In this document: piece by piece, positions 56,804 through 64,000 of the stretch
How positions within the stretch are numbered: position 1 is the stretch's first letter
How the letters are laid out: the number at the start of each line of letters is the position of its first letter
NCBI GenBank assembly: GCA_023213395.1
Contig: CM041465.1
Location: 133,369,741-133,433,740 of the forward strand
DNA length: 64,000 nt
DNA from: Cycas panzhihuaensis
Taxonomy: Eukaryota; Cycadophyta
Reading direction: 5' to 3'
Translations under genes and position numbers: made by a program
Notes under the pieces: model-generated
What the model saw: the letters and a program-made list of their open reading frames with translations, nothing else
Databases searched by the model: none
What the model was told of the DNA's origin: nothing

Positions 56804-58871
56804 ATTACCAAAGCTTGAGGCTATTTTTAGCAAAGGTCTTTTAAAAATATAATAAATAAAATGAGGTTTACAAGCGTTTAAGTTTGAAATTTAAACTAAG
56901 TGTTAATATATGAAGTTTTACCCAAAGTTTCCAAAGTGAACTAGTCCCTAATAAGGATTCTAGGTTTTAAATTTAGGGATATTTAAGGGAAACCTTTGGT
57001 TGTTATTCTATCTAGTAGTGTCTACCTACAAGTGCCAAAATAGGGACCTAATATACCAATATGTGAGCTCAAGGCTTGATATACCTCAGTACATGGGTTA
57101 CTATGAAGGTTTTTACACCCCCTTGAATTGTGGATTTGCCTGCGCTAGACTTACATCTAGTGACAGATTTAGCAGGGATGGTTGCATGAACCAAGGCACT
57201 CACCTTCTCTAGGTCTAACCTTGGTCTCTAAATACCAAATAAGAATAGGTTCTTCACGTTATCCTACCACTTAATACACCTTATAGATAATGGATTTCCT
57301 CATCCAATATGAGTGGGCCAGTTAACGTGTACATGGTGTATCTTTAGGGGTCCTAATCATTCCCCTTACAAGGCTGGGAAAAAGTGTTTTTGATTTGGGA
57401 GTTATCTTTTTTAATATGATAATATATTAATTAAATATTGTAGTCTTACTTAGGATTTGAAAAGTTCCTTTTATGTTAGAAATAAAGTAATTGAAATAAA
57501 AGAAATCTACTAAGTAAGAGAATAATAAGGAATAAATAACAGAGATCAACTTATATGAAATAGAGATATCTTTTAAACTATTAAAAGAATATATATAATA
57601 AACTTTTCTTCAAATCTTACTAAATTAAGTGAATAAAGTAATGTACCTTTTCTTTTCTAAGCAAGCTAAAGAATACTAGATAATATGCAAACTAGTTTTT
57701 CAGCTAGATATATTGTAGAAAGAAAAGAGGGATATATATGATCCTTGAATGCTTTAAATAAAGCAAAACTGAACTTTAGTTACTCTTAATGATAAACAAA
57801 TAGATAAGCAATGATAATTTTCAACTAACTTTGTAGCTTTCAAGAATAATAAGGAGCTAAAGCAAAATAAAAAATGACTTCTATATCAATACAGAATGAA
57901 ATAACTTATTTGGCAATGTATGTAAAATAATAGAAATGACAAATTATCCTTTTGAAAAAATAAAGTAGCTATATATAATACCTAAAATTCTAAAGTAGGG
58001 CCTTTGATTAATGTGATAAAAATATCAGAAGTAATAAGTATTCAATAAGTAATATAGAAAGTAAACAAATGTAGCACATATTATACCTATTTATTAAAGT
58101 AGCACCACTTAATTTGTTGATAGCTTTAAGTGCTAAAGAATTAATTTTTAGCTATAAAATAGATTAAAAATGCATACAAGAGCCAACAATAGTTTAAGAA
58201 TAGATTAGTAGTAATCAATAATATAAGTACAATCATTTTAAAATAATAAACTACTTAAAGAGTTATAGGATCAGGCCTAGCAAGGCTAAATAAGAATCTC
58301 AAGATTAATAGCTTCAAACACCTACAAAATGATGTTAGATTAAAGTAAAACTTATTCCAATGTGAAGAGTATTAAAATATATTTTTGATGAATTTAAATG
58401 TTCAGAAAACAGGCTCCTAGAACTCAAGATATTAATGGATATGTATGAGAACCCTTTTAAGGGCTTAAATTGGAGCCATGGGGCTTAGATGCTATAAAAT
58501 TCAAATTAAATCTTTATAGAATTATATGAAAATAGTCATATATAGATTAGATATACTTTATTGTGTCTCAAGCTAAAGAAACTTAGAAAAAATTACTTTA
58601 ATATTGCTAAAAATAATAAAATAAGTCAAATAAGTTACCTCAACTTCACCAGCTTTAAAAACTTGTAAAACGATTTCAAATTAGATAGAAAATTATACTA
58701 CCATATAGAGGATAGAACTAGCTTTTTAACAAAATATGAAATTCAAAAAACATAGCTCATATATAAGAGCTATTATAGAAAAGGTGAAATGACCTCTTTA
58801 CTAAACGAAGAGGTCACTTCAAATGATTAAATCTCAGTAAAAAAGGTCTCAAATCTGACAAATGAGTAGTT
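56804..58871 (-). other. leader of family D copia, gag-proximal part
   Basis: Noncoding. 56960-57390 is the block shared with 45200-45660. The rest is AT-rich with no coding frame. Confidence 0.65.
58867..58871 (+). repeat. left target duplication TAGTT of the non-autonomous element
   Basis: Matches TAGTC at 62369-62373 at four of five bases. Confidence 0.6.
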
Positions 58872-59162
58872 TGTTAGGTGCAATACCTAATTACATTAAC
58901 CTTATGTAAGCTCTCTCTATTTCTTGTATTTTATATCATAGTTGTGAGCCACCTTGATCACCTCTAAGTAGTCCATTAGGGTTCTCTCATTAGTGGTGAG
59001 CTTATATTATAAGTATGTACTCTTGTTTGTTCATAATTAAGTTTTGGCCAATTCTCCAACATGGTGTTCATTTTGTACATACTTCATCTTTTGTACTTTA
59101 TTACTTTATTCATTTACTCACCATTAAGGTTTGATGTGATTATTGCATTCCTAATTCTAACA
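58872..59162 (+). repeat. 5' LTR of the non-autonomous element
   Basis: 291 bp, TGTTAGGTGCAATACC to AATTCTAACA. Homologous over its full length to 62070-62368, with a small deletion near 58955 (TATATGTTCC block absent). Confidence 0.92.
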
Positions 59163-59177
59163 TGGTATCAGAGCCCA
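59163..59177 (+). promoter_or_regulatory. perfect Met-tRNA primer-binding site
   Basis: TGGTATCAGAGCCCA, exact core, directly after the LTR. Confidence 0.92.
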
Positions 59178-62058
59178 AGGTTCAATCTTTAGAGGCATTT
59201 CTTGCAAACCCTAGGACATGTTATTATTGTTTTTGAGCTTTCAAGCCTTATAATTTTTTTTGATGTGCTTGTTTGGTGACTTTGTTAAGTTGAAGATCAT
59301 TTCAAGTTAAATCTTATGCATATTTTATTATTGGACTATTATCAAGTTTTGAAGGGCTATTTTGATGTTGATAAGAGGTTGTTTCAAGCCTATTTTGAAG
59401 TTTTTGAAGTTGTTTGAAGCCTGTTGATGCTGCTCAAATGCACATCTTCCATGTATGTGGTGCCACAATAATATTGTATGTAGGTGAAAGTCCACAAAAG
59501 CTCATTCCAATTACTAGAAGACCATCTCTGTTGCATATCAATGGACAAGAATACAACCAAGATCATTGACAATAGTTAAGAGAGTCCTTCTTGGCCAGGA
59601 GTGATTCCATTTAGAATATATTTTATAGATCTATAGGTGGATAAAGGTCCTATATTATTTTTTCTCATACGTACTCTTTTTTGACTTATTATATTGAAAA
59701 AAAAATCTAAATTTTCTGTATTTAAGGCCTTCAAAATTGGCCTATGTTCTCATATATTATTTTCAAAAAGAAAAAAAAAAAGAGGGGTCTGCTAAATCTG
59801 TTTGTTAGTGCTTAGCCATTGTCAGATCTAGGGAGAGGAGGATTGCAGATGAAGAGCTTCTCTATAGACTGTGGCCAACTTAGAGATTTATCCATTGAGT
59901 ATCTTACCAATCCACAATTGCAAGAATTGTGTCTTCAGAGCTATGATAATTTTAATGTTAAACTTTTGTTTGAAATTAGAAGGCATTACAAAGATCTATG
60001 ATCATCATCCTTGGAGTTGGGTTGGCTAGATGGAAGACCAAAGATGACAATCTATAGTGCCAACCTTGAACTATTGCTTAGAGGTTACTCTCTCTATGTT
60101 TGATGTTTAATGGATCATTATTTGATAGTCATGTGTTTGCTATAATTTGGAGATAAAGGTTTTTGTGCCATTCTGCATGCATATTCACACTTGCATTAAT
60201 CTTGAGAAGACATGAAAAGATCAGCCTGTGCTCGAAGGGTTGGCAAGTTTTTCCACATGATTAAATATGGAAGACAAAGTAGGTCTTCAGATAGTAACCT
60301 ATAATAGCTCTTCATACTCTATAAGAAAGTGAGTAGAACTTGTAACTACAACTATGGCGAAGCACTATGAGATTTAGGAAATACTCTGATAGGACTAAAA
60401 AGAGTATTCCTAATTGTTATATTAATGTTTAGGTGTATTTCAGATGTAAAATCTGCCATCTATAAAGAATTTGTCCATTGTTATAGCATTGTATTTGCTT
60501 TCTCTATAGTTGTAGATCCATTTCATGATGGAATTTTTGGAGGGGACAATGTGGATTATATGTAAATATGAACTCATTTAGTTTCATGTTAGCTTGTTAT
60601 ATTTGAACAAATAGTTGCACAGCCTCCTCATCACAGCCATGCTAACCAAATCCAACAATCATAGCAGTCTATGAGAAGTAGGTGCAAGGGCCAAATCCAA
60701 CCATAGTTTGATCTACAAGGATGACTCACCTCTAAAGGATATTTTATGAGTTGAAAGCTAGGGTTTGAAGTGGGGAAGAAATGGCAAAGAAATCGTTGAT
60801 TCATAAGAAGGTAGTGATATACACCTTGTTACCATTCGAACAAAAAATCATCAAAGCATATCGATGGCATTAATGGTGGCATCTTCAACAGACGATCCAT
60901 GGCAGCTGTCCCTCTAGTAGACCTGTAACACTTATGGCAGCTTAATGAAAATATTTTTGATGGGACCCTAACTCTTTAAGGTTATCATTATATAATTTTA
61001 TAATATTTTTTTAGCATATGTTTATTTTTCACGATGGCAGATATCAAATTTATTTGAAAAGGGATTATTTTTTTTGTGTTGAAATTCTAGATTTAACTAT
61101 ATTAAATAATCATTTTAGATCATCCAACCCCTTTTGGTTTTCATCCCCTGGTCTCATGGTTGATTTATATGACCTGTAGTCAGTTTTGAAAGATGTTAGT
61201 ATTCATTTTCAACTTTCTACAGAGTACCTATCACATTTCTGATGATATCTTGATCCTTTGAGATCATTTTCCAGTCCCATATATTGTGTTGGATCTATAA
61301 TAGAGAGACCTTTAATTTGGTAGGTCATTTGATACTTCTTGGAGCTATTTTCATGGATATTTTTTATTTCAAAGTCATAAGTTCTTACTGTCTTCATTTT
61401 TTCTCAATTTCTATAGGCACATATTATATTTTTGAAGCTTTTTGATGTAATATCCTCCAAATGGAGGGGATAACATGTACCATGGTCTTATTTTTTGGCT
61501 CTTAAAGAACCCATTATGATCATCTTATACTTCATTTATAAGAGAGAGTCATATATATGATATAAGTCACATATTATTTTTCAGTCATATAAAACATTCT
61601 AATGCTAGTTATTTTTGCCCATGGTGGCAAGTTGTTAGCCCAATGAGGCATCTTTTAGCCCATGTGGCATGTTTAAGGCCATATTTCCATTGTATTTCTA
61701 GCCATTAGATGCTAAAGAAGTGCTTGTCTTATTAAGCGAGAGGTAGGGCACACTTCTAGAAGCTACTCTTACCTGCCATGTGCTTTATATATATTTTTTT
61801 GCTTACACTCCCATATGAGCAAGGGGTGGAACATTATTCAACTACTCTTGCCAACTCTTGATTGATCCACGTACACAAAGGGAGTTCCTACCCAACTGGC
61901 AATTGTAGCAGCTGATGACCCATGCATTCCAGTAGATGGACTCCACTTCATATGGACTTCAACAGGTTTTTATTCTATGCAGCAATATTTGTGATCCAAT
62001 AGACTTTTGAAGACTTGAACTTATCATTAATGTGACAACATTTATGTAATCAACTATT
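59178..62058 (+). other. internal region of the non-autonomous element, no known domain
   Basis: The longest plus-strand stretch is a 60-codon frame at 59819-60001 (SDLGRGGLQMKSF, YLTNPQLQELCLQSYDNF). I do not recognise it. Base composition is slightly less AT-rich around 59800-60000, 60600-60950 and 61600-61990, which would fit captured foreign sequence, but this is inference. Confidence 0.6.
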
Positions 62059-62069
62059 ACAGGGGGGAA
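62059..62069 (+). promoter_or_regulatory. polypurine tract of the non-autonomous element
   Basis: ACAGGGGGGAA directly precedes the LTR start TGTTGGG. Confidence 0.85.
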
Positions 62070-62368
62070 TGTTGGGTGTAATATCTAATTACATTAACCT
62101 TATGTAAACTCTCTCTATTTCTTGTATTTTATATTAGAGTTGTGGGCCACCTTGATATATGTTCCACCTCTAAGTAGTTTAATGAGGTTCTTTCACTATT
62201 GGTGAGCTTGTACTATAAGTATGTACTCTTCTTTATTCATAATTGAGTTTTGGCCAATTCTTCAATATGGTGTTCATTTTATACATACTTCATCTTTTGT
62301 GCTTTATTACTTTATTCATTTACTCATCATTAGGGTTTGATATGATTATTGCATTCCTAATTCTAACA
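62070..62368 (+). repeat. 3' LTR of the non-autonomous element
   Basis: 299 bp, TGTTGGGTGTAATATC to AATTCTAACA. Confidence 0.92.
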
Positions 62369-63653
62369 TAGTCTACACTGTAGCTCTCTAAAAAATGAAT
62401 GTAATAAACCTAGTTTCACTAAAAACTGATGAGCCAAAGAGAAGATATAGTGGAAAAAGTAATAGTAACCTTTTGAGAAAAAAATATAAATGAAACTTTA
62501 TAATTAAAAAGTGACTAGCCCTTTTAATAAGCAGGATAATGGTCACATGGAGGTCAAATGAGACTGGGGGCCAATAAACGAAAGGGGCTAAGATCAAATT
62601 TGACCCGCCCAGACTTCAAATCATATTATGATATGGTTTACTTTTATTAAACCTTACAAAAAATAAAAAATAATCAATTGAATGTACCACTGTGAATATT
62701 GATATAACAAAGGCAAAAATTGATTGAAAATTTGATGAATACAATTCGAAATCTAATCAAAATTGATCAGAGACTACCTTCATTGGATCCACCAAGCAAA
62801 TCATCAAGAAAACACTTCAAAAAAAAGATTTTAACATGTAGAAAATGACACACACACCGTGACAATGCCGCACAGCCATGAAGAGAGAATAGAGAGAAAC
62901 TAGAAGACATATAGTAGAAATTTATGCTCTGAATTCATAGATTCATCATGAGATGGCTCTACAATAGTTATACAGTGAGATATCTGGCTAAAATTGTTTG
63001 AAACAATGGACAAACAGAGTGTAAATGGCATACAAATAGAGGTCAGTTGTGAGATAATGTTAGACATAGAGAGCATAATATTTTGTACTTAATATTATCT
63101 AAGATAGGGTATAGGGTCTGGGTGCCTGAATTTTTCAAAAAAAAATTAAGGGAAAAGTGATAAAATATAAGCTAAAAAGAAAACAACAAAATAGACTATA
63201 TGGTTTTATGGATTAGAGAGGGTACTTAGAAGTTTGAGGAGGATATCTCCACTTTTGGTGCATGAAACATTGAACATATTCTTCTCTTGCAAAGATAACT
63301 TTTCTACGATTGAAATAAGTAGTCACTTGATGGGATTCTAATCATTAGTTTAGGAGCTATACTACTCTAAAATTTAAGTTTCTTATTTATCCTAAAACTA
63401 AACTAAAAACCATCGAAAAAACGATGAAAAATCTTTGAAAGACCTACCTTTTTTCTTCCAAATCATAATATCCTGTATACAACTAAGTTTACTATAAAAA
63501 ATTAGGAGTTAAATATCTGAACATAGCATATGTACATCAAACAGAGGTCACTCACATTAATATATTAAATATTCTAATGATAAACCTTATTGTAAACTTT
63601 AATATAAAAGAGAATGATGAAAAAGATATAGTGTATAATTGTCATTGACGAAA
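62369..63653 (-). other. leader of family D copia, PBS-proximal part
   Basis: Noncoding AT-rich sequence. Short frames (62388-62597) show nothing recognisable. Confidence 0.6.
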
Positions 63654-63673
63654 CCATGAACTTTGATACCAAA
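63654..63673 (-). promoter_or_regulatory. primer-binding site of family D copia
   Basis: The minus strand reads TTTGGTATCAAAGTTCATGG, the Met-tRNA PBS with an extended but imperfect match beyond the core. Confidence 0.8.
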
Positions 63674-64000
63674 TAAAGGATGAGGTGTAGAGTAAGACAT
63701 TCACATTGGCAAGTGCATTATTACTCTTCATATTAAAATTCTCAATTGAATCAAGGGTAGTGTTAAAAACACTAGGGAGGTATTCCCACCCCTGTTATAG
63801 AAGATTTTGGGGAGGCAGCAAGCACCTCAACTTAACCTATATACGGTTTCAAATTAGTATTAAAAAATAAAAATAATAAATGTACATGTACCTTAATATA
63901 ACTACGTCAGCATATAGGTGGCTCCTGACAGCTGTTATGTGGCCCAAGGTTCCTTAGGGAGCCCTAAAGGTGGCTTTTAGGGGCCCTAGGTGCACATCTA
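63674..64000 (-). repeat. 5' LTR of family D copia, cut by the window end
   Basis: 327 bp visible, starting TAAAGGATGAGG (TG changed to TA). Matches 52225-52551 with scattered substitutions. About 30 bp more should lie beyond the window. Confidence 0.9.

Larger units (their letters stand above)
58872..62368 (+). mobile_element. non-autonomous LTR retrotransposon (3.5 kb)
   Basis: Two LTRs in the same orientation (58872-59162, 62070-62368), a perfect PBS after the first, a polypurine tract before the second, and a 5-bp flanking duplication with one mismatch. The 2.9-kb internal part has no gag, protease, RT or integrase motif I can find in either strand. It therefore resembles a LARD-like or gene-capturing non-autonomous element that would need proteins from a relative. 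It is nested in the leader of the family D copia. Confidence 0.85.
52225..64000 (-). mobile_element. Ty1/copia element (family D) with long leader, 5' LTR cut by the window
   Basis: 3' LTR at 52225-52580, coding region 52610-56803, leader 56804-63653, PBS, and 5' LTR from 63674 beyond the window end. The two LTRs match each other over the visible part. The leader contains the non-autonomous LTR element 58872-62368, so the original leader was about 3.4 kb. Coding domains are in copia order with frameshifts. It was inserted in Tat-like gag. The left flank TAAGT (52220-52224) is the predicted target duplication; the right partner is off the window. Confidence 0.88.

Noticed and set aside
57000-57212. 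Plus-strand 70-codon frame with several Cys
   Set aside because: It lies in the antisense of the family D leader block and is not conserved as a frame in the related block at 45200-45660.

Overview
This window looks like heterochromatic, AT-rich DNA from a large-genome seed plant (a gymnosperm or similar is a guess). I see no intact host gene, rRNA, tRNA or CRISPR array. Nearly everything recognisable is LTR retrotransposon: Ty1/copia, Ty3/gypsy chromovirus-like, Ty3/gypsy Tat-like, and one non-autonomous LTR element. Primer-binding sites (PBS) match the initiator-Met tRNA type used by plant LTR elements (TGGTATCAGAGC and variants). All coding regions are broken by stops and frameshifts.

Layout. 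1-2449 (-): 5' part of a Tork-like copia element inserted in a chromovirus whose RNase H, integrase, chromodomain and 3' LTR follow at 2450-4470 (+). 4471-6489: old copia and gypsy scraps and an LTR with PBS. 6490-7126 (+): an LTR of the same family as 1817-2449, in inverted orientation. 7132-22562 (+): a tandem copia array, LTR-internal-LTR-internal-LTR-tail-LTR, bounded by one 5-bp target duplication (GTTTT). 22563-26059: mostly unassigned. 26060-27330 (-): Tat-like integrase fragment. About 27331-41373 (-): a third copia copy of the array family, split in its RNase H domain by a complete 6.9-kb gypsy element (28085-34977, target duplication ATCTT). 41374-43761: gypsy gag/protease scrap and another LTR with PBS. 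45200-49976 (+): a decayed copia element. 49977-52224 (-): Tat-like gag/protease fragment, perhaps the other end of the same element as the integrase fragment. 52225-64000 (-): a copia element with both LTRs (the right one runs off the window), carrying in its long leader a 3.5-kb LTR element with no recognisable gag or pol (58872-62368, +).

The parts do not form an operon or pathway. They record successive insertion, nesting, LTR recombination and nonsense decay. The items most worth following up are the single-TSD tandem array, the non-autonomous element, and the noncoding leader blocks shared by related copia families.
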